A stretch of 64,000 nucleotides of DNA. Origin: Chloroflexota bacterium (GTDB taxonomy: Bacteria > Chloroflexota > Anaerolineae > SpSt-313). The stretch spans positions 62,001-126,000 of the forward strand of contig JAKPJZ010000201.1 of NCBI GenBank assembly GCA_029553955.1, read 5' to 3'. The position numbers and the translations under genes were made by a program. The notes beneath the pieces were generated by a model. That model had not been told where the DNA came from. It did no database searches and was given only the letters and a program-made list of their open reading frames with translations. This document shows, one piece after another, positions 10,192 through 17,211 of this stretch; the first letter of the stretch is position 1, and every line of letters starts with the position of its first letter.

Positions 10192-10221
10192 CATCCCGCC
10201 GCCCGCGAGCTCCCCTGTGAC

Positions 10222-10250
10222 TTGCCTTCGCGTGCTGTCTGTGGTATACT
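10222..10250 (+). promoter_or_regulatory. tRNA-His promoter
   Basis: TTGCCT (10222-10227) and TATACT (10245-10250) are 17 bases apart. The predicted start at about 10257 is 5 bases before the mature tRNA end. Confidence 0.75.
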
Positions 10251-10261
10251 TGTGGCCGTGT

Positions 10262-10338
10262 GGTGAGCGTAGCCGAGCGGTTAAGGCACCTGGTTGTGGC
10301 CCAGGAGACCACGGGTTCAAATCCCGTCGCTCACCCCA
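10262..10338 (+). tRNA. tRNA-His (GTG anticodon), CCA encoded
   Basis: A full cloverleaf can be drawn: G-1 at 10262, acceptor GTGAGCG pairing with CGCTCAC (10328-10334), D stem GCC/GGC, anticodon stem CCTGG/CCAGG with loop TTGTGGC (anticodon GTG), and T stem ACGGG/CCCGT with TTCAAAT. The extra G-1 opposite C73 is the identity element of histidine tRNA. The CCA end is encoded at 10336-10338. Confidence 0.97.
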
Positions 10339-10341
10339 GCG

Positions 10342-10369
10342 AGGGAGCCCTGCAGAGGGCTCCCTTTTT
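10342..10369 (+). terminator. Intrinsic terminator of tRNA-His
   Basis: AGGGAGCCC (10342-10350) pairs with GGGCTCCCT (10357-10365) across the loop TGCAGA, followed by TTTT. This is the clearest rho-independent terminator in the window. Confidence 0.9.
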
Positions 10370-10374
10370 GATTC

Positions 10375-10470
10375 CCGGAGCGCCCACCCGGACTTGTTCG
10401 GGCGTCCCTCGATGCAGTACCGTGCTGGCCGCCGGTCCGCACGGGAAGGAACGCCCCAACAATCGCCCTG
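10375..10470. repeat. Dispersed repeat family C, copy 2
   Basis: It contains GGACTTGTTCGGGCGTCCCT, then GCAGTACCGTGCTGGCCGCC and GTCCGCACGGGAAGGAACGC, which match the block at 4138-4175 of copy 1. It lies between the tRNA-His terminator and the ARPP-1-like gene. Confidence 0.65.
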
Positions 10471-10515
10471 AACTCGGCGGCGTTCAACTCGGCGCGCCTG
10501 GTGGGCCGGCGGTGG

Positions 10516-11478
10516 CTATCCCCGTCGCCTTGAGGCCGGGCTTTGCTCGCCGTCAACGCGGAACAGCTCCACATGCACCGGGCTGCCATCGTAGACCAGC
10601 GCCGCGCCGCGCATCCCGTCGCCCTCCAGGCGCACATCATACCCCAGGCCGGGCGAGCCGTACACCTCGTAGCGCAACAGGCGCGCCCGCTGCAAGAAGC
10701 GCAGCGCCCGCCCCTGGTCCACCGCCATGCCCGGCTCGCCGTCGAGCGCATCGAGCGCATAGCTGCGCACCAACCTGGCCCAAACGGCCGCCGCCGCATG
10801 CGGCTGATCAAAGACGTCAGCCCCCGCCACGTGGCCGTTCAGCGCCACAACCATCCCCTGCGCGCCCTCGACGTAGGGAAAAGCCCGCCCATAGGCGGCG
10901 AGCGCGGCCTCGCGTGCCGCGTACAGGTCATGCATGGCGCCGGTATCCGAGTGCACCTGCGCCCGCGCCTGGCGCTCGGCCAGGTCATGCCAGATGGCGC
11001 CCTGGTCGGCGGACGCGCGCTGCTCCATACGCAGGCTGTAGGCCACCTGCCCCGCCTTGGCTGCCCTCAGCCGCAACGGGCCGGCCTCTCCGGCGGCAAA
11101 GCGCGGCGTACTCCCGTACCAGCGGCCATGCTCCACGCAACTCACCGGCAAGACGATCTGTGCCCCCGCCGCCACCAGCACGCTGGCGTTGGCGATACGG
11201 TTCTGCCGGCCGCCGATGATCTCCTCGCCGTCCAGCACCAGCAGCAGGCACTTGCCATGGTTGATCAGCAACAGCTCGGGCACGCAGGCGGCAGGCTGCT
11301 CCCTCGCCTCGGCCCAACCTTCGCCCAGGGCTTCGGCCAGCGTCCGGTAGCCCAGCGGCGGCGTGGCCGGCGCCCGCAGCGGAAAGACGGCCATGCCCTG
11401 GTGGGCCGTGCCGCGGCCCACCTGCAGCGCGCCCAGCCAGGCGTCAAGCGACGCCACGATGGCCTGCCGGTTCCGCAT
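10516..11478 (-). CDS. ARPP-1 (DUF6569) domain protein
   Basis: The 320-residue product carries the segments ELLLINHGKCLLLVLDGEEI, GGRQNRIANASVLVAAG and VLPVSCVEHGRWYG, which I recognise as the ARPP-1/DUF6569 fold (the domain named for association with ADP-ribosylglycohydrolase and rhodanese-phosphatase genes). No catalytic role is established. The ATG at 11478 is chosen because GGAGG (11491-11487) is 8 bases upstream; the GTG at 11487 overlaps that site. It is third in the merR-like / VWA / ARPP-1 operon, 12 bases after the VWA stop. Domain assignment is from memory of the motif, so moderate confidence. Confidence 0.7.
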   Translation of the reverse strand: MRNRQAIVASLDAWLGALQVGRGTAHQGMAVFPLRAPATPPLGYRTLAEALGEGWAEAREQPAACVPELLLINHGKCLLLVLDGEEIIGGRQNRIANASVLVAAGAQIVLPVSCVEHGRWYGSTPRFAAGEAGPLRLRAAKAGQVAYSLRMEQRASADQGAIWHDLAERQARAQVHSDTGAMHDLYAAREAALAAYGRAFPYVEGAQGMVVALNGHVAGADVFDQPHAAAAVWARLVRSYALDALDGEPGMAVDQGRALRFLQRARLLRYEVYGSPGLGYDVRLEGDGMRGAALVYDGSPVHVELFRVDGEQSPASRRRG

Positions 11479-11490
11479 CGTCAGCACCTC

Positions 11491-12816
11491 CTATTCCTCA
11501 GGATCGTCCGCACGGTGATCGCGCTGGCCGCGCGAGGAGCGTTGCGTCCGGTAGCGCATCTCCTTGGCGTACATGGCGCTCACCGGCGCGTCGGTCACCT
11601 CGCGCTGCACCTCCTCCAGTTCGTCCAACGCCGCGTGCAGGGCACTGTCGTCTTTGGCGTACCCAACGACACACCGCGCCACCCCATGCAGCACATCGCG
11701 CGCGCCGCTGAGGTCGCCGCGCCGGCTGCGTTCCGTCGCCTCGCGCTTGGCGCGCTCCACATGGTGCAGCCCCACCCAGTGCATGGCCGCGGCATCCCTC
11801 CGCTCGGCGTCGCACTCTTGCTTACCGGCATAGCGAAAGCGCGTCTCTAGCCAGTCACCCGCCTGCTCAGCGCCCCCGGCCGACCACACCAGGCGCGCGC
11901 GCACCGGCCAGCCGTCCCGCTCGTCACGCCGCGGAAACCCCAGGCGGACCACGATGTGGCGCTCCTCGCCGCTGCAGAGATCGCCCACGGCCACGGCGAG
12001 TTGCCCGCGCTCGGCGCCGGCGCTGACCCAATAGTCGCTGACCAGGTCCACATTCAGCGCCGGCTCTACCTGCAGCTCCAGCCGCACCTGCCCCGCCGCC
12101 ACCGCCAGCAGTTCGCTGAGCTCACCTGCGAACGTGACGGCCATGTCGCGGACCGAGCGCAGGTGGTGGAACTGGCCGCCGTCGGCCACGGCCATCGGCC
12201 CCAGCAGATGCTCGTCATAATTGGCACCGATGCCGAAGGTGCTCGTAGAGATGCCGGCGTTCTCGCGGATGCCGGCGGCCTGGGCGGCGATTTGCTCGGG
12301 GTCGGTGGGGCCCATATTGGCCAGGCCGTCGGTCAGCAGCAGGCAACGGGCCGACCGCGACTGCTCGCCGGCAGCCCGGTCCTCGGCGATGGCCCGGCAG
12401 CCGGTCAGCCAGCCATCATAGAGCGCCGTCGAGGCCCGCGCATGCACCCCTTTCAGTGCCGCACGAACGGCCGCCTTGACCTGGCCGGTGGCCGGCGCTG
12501 TGGGCTGGATGGTGTCGATGTGGCTGTCGTAGACCACCACCGCCACCTGGTCGCGCTCCTCCAGCCGCTCCAACAGCGCCAAGGCGGCCTGCTTGGCCGT
12601 GGCCAGCTTGTCGCCCGACATCGACCCACTGCGATCGAGCACCAACGCCAACGCCAGCGCCGGCCGCCTCCGTTTCTGCTCGCGAGGCGCCGCGCTGACG
12701 CGGACAACATAATCCACATGCCTGTGGCCGCCCCCTTGCCGGATCAGCACCCGCTCCGGCCGCGCCTCCAGCTTTACCTCCACCGCACCCGCACCAGCAT
12801 CTTGACGTTCGTCCAT
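11491..12816 (-). CDS. VWA-domain protein with intact MIDAS motif
   Basis: The 441-residue soluble product has an N-terminal beta region (residues 1-50), then a von Willebrand A domain with the metal-ion-dependent adhesion site DRSGSMSG, the second MIDAS threonine region ARASTALYDGWLTGC and the third, LLLTDGLANMGPTD. A beta-sandwich and an alpha-helical C-terminal part follow, as in TerY/YfbK-like VWA proteins. There is no signal peptide, so it is likely a cytoplasmic protein-assembly factor rather than a surface adhesin (inference). It is the middle gene of the three-gene operon; the ATG lies 21 bases after the upstream stop, and the end is charged (RGQRDHRADDPEE). Confidence 0.85.
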   Translation of the reverse strand: MDERQDAGAGAVEVKLEARPERVLIRQGGGHRHVDYVVRVSAAPREQKRRRPALALALVLDRSGSMSGDKLATAKQAALALLERLEERDQVAVVVYDSHIDTIQPTAPATGQVKAAVRAALKGVHARASTALYDGWLTGCRAIAEDRAAGEQSRSARCLLLTDGLANMGPTDPEQIAAQAAGIRENAGISTSTFGIGANYDEHLLGPMAVADGGQFHHLRSVRDMAVTFAGELSELLAVAAGQVRLELQVEPALNVDLVSDYWVSAGAERGQLAVAVGDLCSGEERHIVVRLGFPRRDERDGWPVRARLVWSAGGAEQAGDWLETRFRYAGKQECDAERRDAAAMHWVGLHHVERAKREATERSRRGDLSGARDVLHGVARCVVGYAKDDSALHAALDELEEVQREVTDAPVSAMYAKEMRYRTQRSSRGQRDHRADDPEE

Positions 12817-12837
12817 CGTGGCGCTCCTTTGTGAGGA

Positions 12838-13419
12838 TTAATCGTCTGAGGGACTGCCGCGCCCCGCCGCCCGCAGCAGGCGCTCCACCAACTCGCGCTC
12901 GCGCGTCGCCGCGTCGGTCCGCACATGCAATTCCACGCCGGGCGCCAGCGCCCAGCGCTGCCACGGCTCGGCGCTGGGCGCGTCCAGGCAATAGCACGCT
13001 GTGCCGCTCGGCGGGCGCCTCTCCGCAACCTCCGCAGCCCTCGCCGGCATAGCGTCACCGTAGCGCGCCCCCCGCGCCTGCTGCAACAGCGCCTCGACAT
13101 ACGCCCTGGGCGAAGGCTGCCCTGCTGCCCGTTTTCGCTCTTCGGCCAGGCGGCCCTCCCCGGCCAAGAGCGCCCGCACCTCGCCGAGGGACAGCGGCAC
13201 CAGCCGCGCGCGGATTTCCGCCAACGGCACCCGCTGCTCGGCCAACAGCCGCACTAGCCGCAGCCGCAGCAGATGCTCCTCGCCATAGCTCGCCGCCTTG
13301 CCCCGGCCCCCCGGCCCCGGCAGCAGGCCCTCGCTGATGTAGTAGCGCACGGTGCGCACCGGCACGGCGACCTGCTCGGCCAGCTCCTCGATGGTCAGCT
13401 CAATCTCGTGTTCTTCCAT
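12838..13419 (-). CDS. MerR-family transcriptional regulator
   Basis: The 193-residue protein starts MEEHEIELTIEELAEQVAV and continues PVRTVRYYISEGLLPGPG, the MerR winged helix-turn-helix, with an HLLRLRLVRLLAEQRVPLAEIR segment of the second helical region. Residues 85-193 contain a short coiled segment and an unfamiliar effector region with no obvious metal-binding cysteine cluster. It heads the operon with the VWA and ARPP-1 genes and probably regulates it. The predicted transcription start falls on the A of its ATG, so the mRNA should be leaderless. Confidence 0.88.
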   Translation of the reverse strand: MEEHEIELTIEELAEQVAVPVRTVRYYISEGLLPGPGGRGKAASYGEEHLLRLRLVRLLAEQRVPLAEIRARLVPLSLGEVRALLAGEGRLAEERKRAAGQPSPRAYVEALLQQARGARYGDAMPARAAEVAERRPPSGTACYCLDAPSAEPWQRWALAPGVELHVRTDAATRERELVERLLRAAGRGSPSDD

Positions 13420-13425
13420 GATGCT

Positions 13426-13454
13426 ATTATACACAGTGACAGTGGCACTGGCAA
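13426..13454 (-). promoter_or_regulatory. Leaderless promoter of the MerR/VWA/ARPP-1 operon
   Basis: On the minus strand TTGCCA (13454-13449) and TATAAT (13431-13426) are 17 bases apart. Counting 7 bases from the -10 box puts +1 at 13419, exactly the first base of the merR-like ATG. The same sequence and geometry occur before polX. Confidence 0.75.
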
Positions 13455-13763
13455 TAGGCGGGCCATGGCTGGGCTGGTTGGCGGCGCCGGGTGGGCGGGG
13501 TGCGAAAGGGGAACGGGAACCGCGAAGGCGCAAAGACGACGCGGAAGTCACGCCGTTCGGGCTCAACCAGGGGCGGCGATGGTGGCCACGGGGGTCGGGG
13601 TGGGGCGCATGGCGGGGCGGGTGGCCCAGACCTGACAGGTTTCGGAAACCTGTCAGGTCTGAGGGCGCGCACGGGGCTGAAGCGACTGTGCTACGAAAAG
13701 CCCTCTGAAGGGGGCTGACGAAAGGGCGGGTTGGGAAACTCGGCCTACGGCTGTTGGACGCTG
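13455..13763. other. Intergenic region with a family D hairpin
   Basis: No gene was seen. It holds a perfect 17-base-arm palindrome at 13627-13661 (CAGACCTGACAGGTTTC and its complement around one base), related to hairpins at 41877-41913 and 54852-54869, plus GCGAAGGCGCAAAGACG-type low-complexity sequence. Confidence 0.6.
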
Positions 13764-14168
13764 TTAGCTGCGCAGGAGGCGGAGTAGCCAGAGGATGAGC
13801 AGCCCGGCGACGAGCAGCCAGATGGCGACGATGACGGCGGCGGCGAGCCAATTTGTGGGCCGGCCTTGGGCGAGGCGGGCTTGGGCCTGGGCGCGGCAGG
13901 CGGCGATGACGGGCGCTGGGGTGAGGCGCAGCACGAGCGCGATGCCGAGCGGCACGAGCACGAGGTCGTCGAGGTAGCCGAGGACGGGGATAAGGTCGGG
14001 GATGAGGTCGATGGGGCTGAAGGCATAGGCCACCACGACAGCCGCCAGGGCCTTGGCGTACCGGGGCAGGCGGGGGTCGCAGCAGGCGAGGTAGACGGCG
14101 TAGGTGTCGGATTTGAGGCGGGGGGCGCGGGCCTGCCAGGCGGCGAGAACGCTCACCGTGTCCTCCAC
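13764..14168 (-). CDS. DUF1232 (YkvA-type) membrane protein
   Basis: The 134-residue product contains YAFSPIDLIPDLIPVLGYLD, the defining DUF1232 motif, followed by the hydrophobic segment LVLVPLGIALVL and a C-terminal membrane helix rich in Leu/Ile/Trp. The first codon of the frame is GTG at 14168, without a strong ribosome site. Function is unknown for the family. It is monocistronic here. Confidence 0.85.
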   Translation of the reverse strand: MEDTVSVLAAWQARAPRLKSDTYAVYLACCDPRLPRYAKALAAVVVAYAFSPIDLIPDLIPVLGYLDDLVLVPLGIALVLRLTPAPVIAACRAQAQARLAQGRPTNWLAAAVIVAIWLLVAGLLILWLLRLLRS

Positions 14169-14690
14169 GAGAGGGGCTGGGGTGCGTAGATGCAGAAAGG
14201 TCAGACGAGCAGGAGGACGCTACCATGGGAACGCGGCGGGGTCAAGGGCGGCTGACAGGGTTGGGTCAAGGGATATGCCGGCGTCGGGCGGGCCGGGGGC
14301 GGGGCTATCGACGGACGGCGAGAGGGGCGAACCACGAAGGGTTCTGGAGCACGAAGGGCACCAAGGGCGCGAAAGACGCGAAAGGGGCACGAAAGGGTTT
14401 GGAGCACGAAGGGCACGAAAGACGCGAAGAGGGGGTGAAGGCCGGCGGCGGGTTGAGGGTGCGGGAGACGGGACGTAGCTGGTGGAGAAGGCCGACGGGA
14501 GCGGACGGGCGGGCTGCGTAGTGGCGCGGGGAGAGGTGCGGCCTGGGGAGGGGATCGGGCCTGCAATGAGAGGACTGCGCAGCTCGGAGGACCTTAAGCG
14601 CAGGGGTGAGGCCTGCAGCATGGGCATCGGGGTTGGCCTATGTGAGTGTTGGTTGTTGCCAAGATGGGCACCATAGAAATATGGTACAAC
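14169..14690. other. Intergenic region with low-complexity repeats
   Basis: No gene was seen. Between 14325 and 14435 motifs of the type CACGAAGGGCACCAAGGGCG and GACGCGAAAGG recur several times; shorter versions occur at 15710-15735 and 34015-34030. The rest shows no recognisable structure. Confidence 0.5.
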
Positions 14691-14694
14691 ACCA

Positions 14695-14723
14695 TTGACT
14701 TACCCGGCAAGATGCCTTATAAT
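14695..14723 (+). promoter_or_regulatory. Promoter of a candidate small RNA
   Basis: TTGACT (14695-14700) and TATAAT (14718-14723) are exactly 17 bases apart on the plus strand. No plus-strand protein gene follows: the next gene is convergent. The predicted start is 14730. Confidence 0.7.
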
Positions 14724-14729
14724 CTATGT

Positions 14730-14822
14730 ATAGCAGGCATGCGCGGGGAGCCCTTGGTCGTCCGAAAGACGGCAGCCGGCTTGGCCGGTGGGATCCTGGG
14801 GTCCGGGGCCTGCTTTTGTTTT
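14730..14822 (+). ncRNA. Candidate structured small RNA
   Basis: From the predicted start, AGCAGGC (14732-14738) can pair with GCCTGCT (14808-14814). It encloses the hairpin CGTC-CGAAA-GACG (14759-14771) and the hairpin CCGGC-TTG-GCCGG (14776-14788), and it is followed by TTTTGTTTTA. The arrangement of promoter, closing stem, two internal hairpins and T-tract fits an RNA of about 90 bases ended by its own terminator. It does not match SRP RNA, 6S RNA or a hammerhead as far as I can see. The 3' end touches the stop of the convergent DUF3800 gene. Existence is an inference. Confidence 0.4.
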
Positions 14823-15573
14823 ACCTCAGCGTGGCGAGGAAGGGATACTCCTGGAGCAGTTGGGCTTCGGGGAAGAGCTTCAGGCCATAGTTGAGCAAAC
14901 GCCCTCCACCACGGTACAGTCTCCCCTTGATGCCCTCCAAGTAGCATTGGTGCGTATTGCCATAGAAATCGGGGTTGAATGCCGCGCCCACAGCGCTGGC
15001 GCAGGCGTCGGCGATCTGGAGCATCTTGACGTCGGCCGGAAAGGCGACGCTGATCTTGTCGGGATCGAAGACGGGCTTCATGCTGGCCCTGCGATCGGTG
15101 AGAACCTGGCGCAGGTAGGCGCAGAGGAGTTCCTGACGAAAGCGTGCCCTGTTGCTGAAGGTCAGAGCGGCCCACCCGCCGTGCGCCGCGACGTGCCATG
15201 TCACCCGCTCCAAGAGCAAGCGTGTGGCGTATTGATAGAGATAGTGCGCATCGGCAATTGCTGTACTCCTCCAGATGTGGCGCTTGTTCATGCCGACTGC
15301 GATAAGGCAGAAGGGCTTGTCCTTGACCAACTGGCAGACCACCATCTTTTGCTCGTAGCGCAACGTCTTCCAATGCAGGACCCTGGGTGGCTTCTGCGCA
15401 TGGCTCGTCCACAGGCGATGGACGATCTCATCGACCGTGTGGCGTACGGCCGGCTCGTCCTCGACCTTGACGATGATGCCCGCCAAGAAGAACCAGGGCG
15501 AACTGCCCGAGTTGAACTGGAAGCCCTCGTCGCCACTCTCGTCGATGTAGCAATGGAAGGTGGGTGTGCTCAA
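14821..15573 (-). CDS. DUF3800 protein
   Basis: The 250-residue product opens LSTPTFHCYIDESGDEGF; YIDESGDEG is the DUF3800 signature (acidic residues of a putative RNase H-like or nuclease fold). Further conserved-looking parts are HWKTLRYEQK and the C-terminal ADVKMLQIADACASAVGAAF. A TTG start at 15573 is chosen because GAGGGGG lies 4 bases upstream and because the longer frame begins before the predicted promoter. DUF3800 proteins are common in mobile and defence regions. The biochemical function is not established. It lies beside the broken HEPN-like gene. Confidence 0.75.
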   Translation of the reverse strand: MSTPTFHCYIDESGDEGFQFNSGSSPWFFLAGIIVKVEDEPAVRHTVDEIVHRLWTSHAQKPPRVLHWKTLRYEQKMVVCQLVKDKPFCLIAVGMNKRHIWRSTAIADAHYLYQYATRLLLERVTWHVAAHGGWAALTFSNRARFRQELLCAYLRQVLTDRRASMKPVFDPDKISVAFPADVKMLQIADACASAVGAAFNPDFYGNTHQCYLEGIKGRLYRGGGRLLNYGLKLFPEAQLLQEYPFLATLR

Positions 15574-15665
15574 TTGGCCCCCTCGATCTGCCGGCGCAGG
15601 GCCCGGGTGAAGCCGGTGGCGAAAGGCCGGCTGGCGCCGTGCCTGGGAGCAGTTGTTCGCGAAGA

Positions 15666-15694
15666 AGTATAGCAGTATTGCGGGCGCTGTGCAA
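15666..15694 (-). promoter_or_regulatory. DUF3800 promoter
   Basis: On the minus strand TTGCAC (15694-15689) and TATACT (15671-15666) are 17 bases apart. The predicted start near 15659 supports the downstream TTG start codon of the gene. Nothing else was seen in the 15574-15950 gap except a short GGGCACGAAAGG-type repeat. Confidence 0.5.
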
Positions 15695-15950
15695 GGGATG
15701 GTGGGGCACGAAAGGTGCCAAAGGCACAAAGAGGATTTGAAGGGCTTCGACGGTCAGGATGCCGTGGCGGCGCAGGGCTTTGTAGGGCCTGGTGGGCAGG
15801 CTGAGTTGGGCCAGCGGGTGGTGGGGAAGGTCGTCTTCCATGGTGGTTCACCGCCGCGTCGAGCCGACGTACACTGATGGGAGAGGGGTCACCGGGTGCT
15901 ATTCCAGTATAGCGCGGGGCGTAGGGCGTCCTCTGTCTGCTGATGTGCCT

Positions 15951-16655
15951 CTACAGCGAGAAGACGTCCGTTGAGTCGGAACCTGAACCCACGTCAAAGA
16001 GCATACGACCGGACAGAAGAGCCAAGTATTCGCGCAGATAAGGGAGATACTGGCGGTCATCGACACCTAGAGTGCCCGACTCACATTCTGTGTGATCGTC
16101 GAGAAAGTAGGTCGTAATAGTGAACTGGGCCCGATTTCGATCAAAGGAGGCGTGCCAGTATACTAAATAGCCTTCCGGGTCAGCGTAGTACGTCACCTCA
16201 TCGGCAAACCTGTGGATGTACCACCACGTGCTGTCTAGGAAAAGTGACACCGCATCTACAAAGTCCGCCACTGCGTCGGCGTTTGGCGGGGTGAGGTCGT
16301 GCTCCGCGACATTCCTGAATGTGTTCAGTCTTCTGAGTATCCTTGGCGCGGGGAGATGCAGGTACTCGAGCAAGTCCAGCTTCTTGGGAACAGGCTAGCC
16401 CCGTGCCTTTCCTTCGAGCCCGAACACGAAGAGCAACTCCTGGATCCGACAATCGAGCGCCCTCTTCGCGTTGGAAATGGCATCAATAAGGCGCACTCCA
16501 TCGTTCCCTTGCCGCAGGTACTCGTATGCAGCGCGCAGGAAGTCAGTGGCCTTCACTCCGGGGGGCAGTTCCACCCCTGGCGGATCTGCCTCGTACCGCA
16601 GCGCGTCGCGGATGTTGGCCACCTGATGATCGCCCCACTCCCACTCTGCATCCAT
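15951..16655 (-). pseudogene. HEPN-like gene interrupted by an in-frame TAG
   Basis: Two consecutive open stretches are in the same frame and are separated only by a TAG codon at 16397-16395. The first (16655-16398) begins MDAEWEWGDHQVANIRDALR after a strong AGGAGAGG ribosome site and ends in DAISNAKRALDCRIQELLFV. The second continues KKLDLLEYLHLPAPRILRRL and NTFRNVAEHDLTPP, whose R-x4-H fits the catalytic motif of HEPN RNases, and closes with a Tyr/Trp-rich region. Joined, the protein would be about 235 residues. Possible readings are a nonsense-inactivated gene, stop-codon readthrough, or a sequencing error. The HEPN call rests on helical pattern and the RNxxxH motif only. Confidence 0.6.
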
Positions 16656-16834
16656 TGTACCTCTCCTGCGCAGACAAGACCACGTGACCGCGTGGCACAG
16701 TATCCTCTGCGCCTCCTTCATCAAGCTGTACTGCGAGGAGCCACGCTGGCGGATTGCTCGCGGGCTGGGCACCCCGTTCCCCACTCGTCACCGGCAACCG
16801 GCATGAGTCCCTCACTGACAGCTTACAAACATCG

Positions 16835-16863
16835 AGCATAACACACAACTTTATCGCAGTCAA
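16835..16863 (-). promoter_or_regulatory. Candidate promoter of the HEPN-like gene
   Basis: On the minus strand TTGACT (16863-16858) and TATGCT (16840-16835) are 17 bases apart. It leaves a long leader of about 170 bases before the ATG at 16655, in which I see nothing recognisable. Confidence 0.45.
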
Positions 16864-16970
16864 GCGCTGCGCTCTGCCTGCTCTCGCGCACTGCATCACG
16901 TGCGGCGCCAAATGAGAGTGTTACCGATCGGGCTATCCCGCAAGCGTGACGCGGCTATCCGTGAATCTCT

Positions 16971-17081
16971 GTTCATCAGACCGTTGTTGTGCCACAGGGA
17001 GAAGGGGACGATGTGACTGACGGCGAACTCGCCGCGGATGTGGCGGCCGATGTGGGCGCGTAGCCGCTCCCCTTTTGACAA
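16971..17081 (-). pseudogene. HNH endonuclease fragment
   Basis: A frame of about 37 residues reads KGERLRAHIGRHIRGEFAV then SHIVPFSLWHNNGLMN. HIVPFSLWHNN..N strongly resembles the core of HNH nucleases, in which the motif DHxIPxSLWxNNDLWN precedes the LLP segment. Stops precede it (TAG just upstream) and the similarity ends after LMN, so only a remnant is left. It overlaps the promoter of the ABC transporter on the other strand. Confidence 0.55.
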
Positions 17082-17103
17082 CCTCCCGTCTTCAGTCTAT
17101 CCT
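17075..17103 (+). promoter_or_regulatory. ABC exporter promoter
   Basis: TTGACA (17075-17080) and TATCCT (17098-17103) are 17 bases apart. The predicted start near 17110 gives a leader of about 100 bases before the ATG at 17212. Confidence 0.65.
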
Positions 17104-17211
17104 ACCCTGCGCGAGAGAACGCCGCCCTTCGCCCACATTGCCGCCGCTCAGTACCGGCTGTGGTTGCCTCTGCCCGCCCGGCCAGAGGCGCCACTCTCAC
17201 GAAGGATTGTC

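Noticed and set aside
14730-14822. SRP RNA or hammerhead ribozyme
   Set aside because: The GGCAGCC and CGAAA pieces look similar, but the asymmetric SRP loop (AGCA/ACC) and the CUGAUGA core of a hammerhead are absent.
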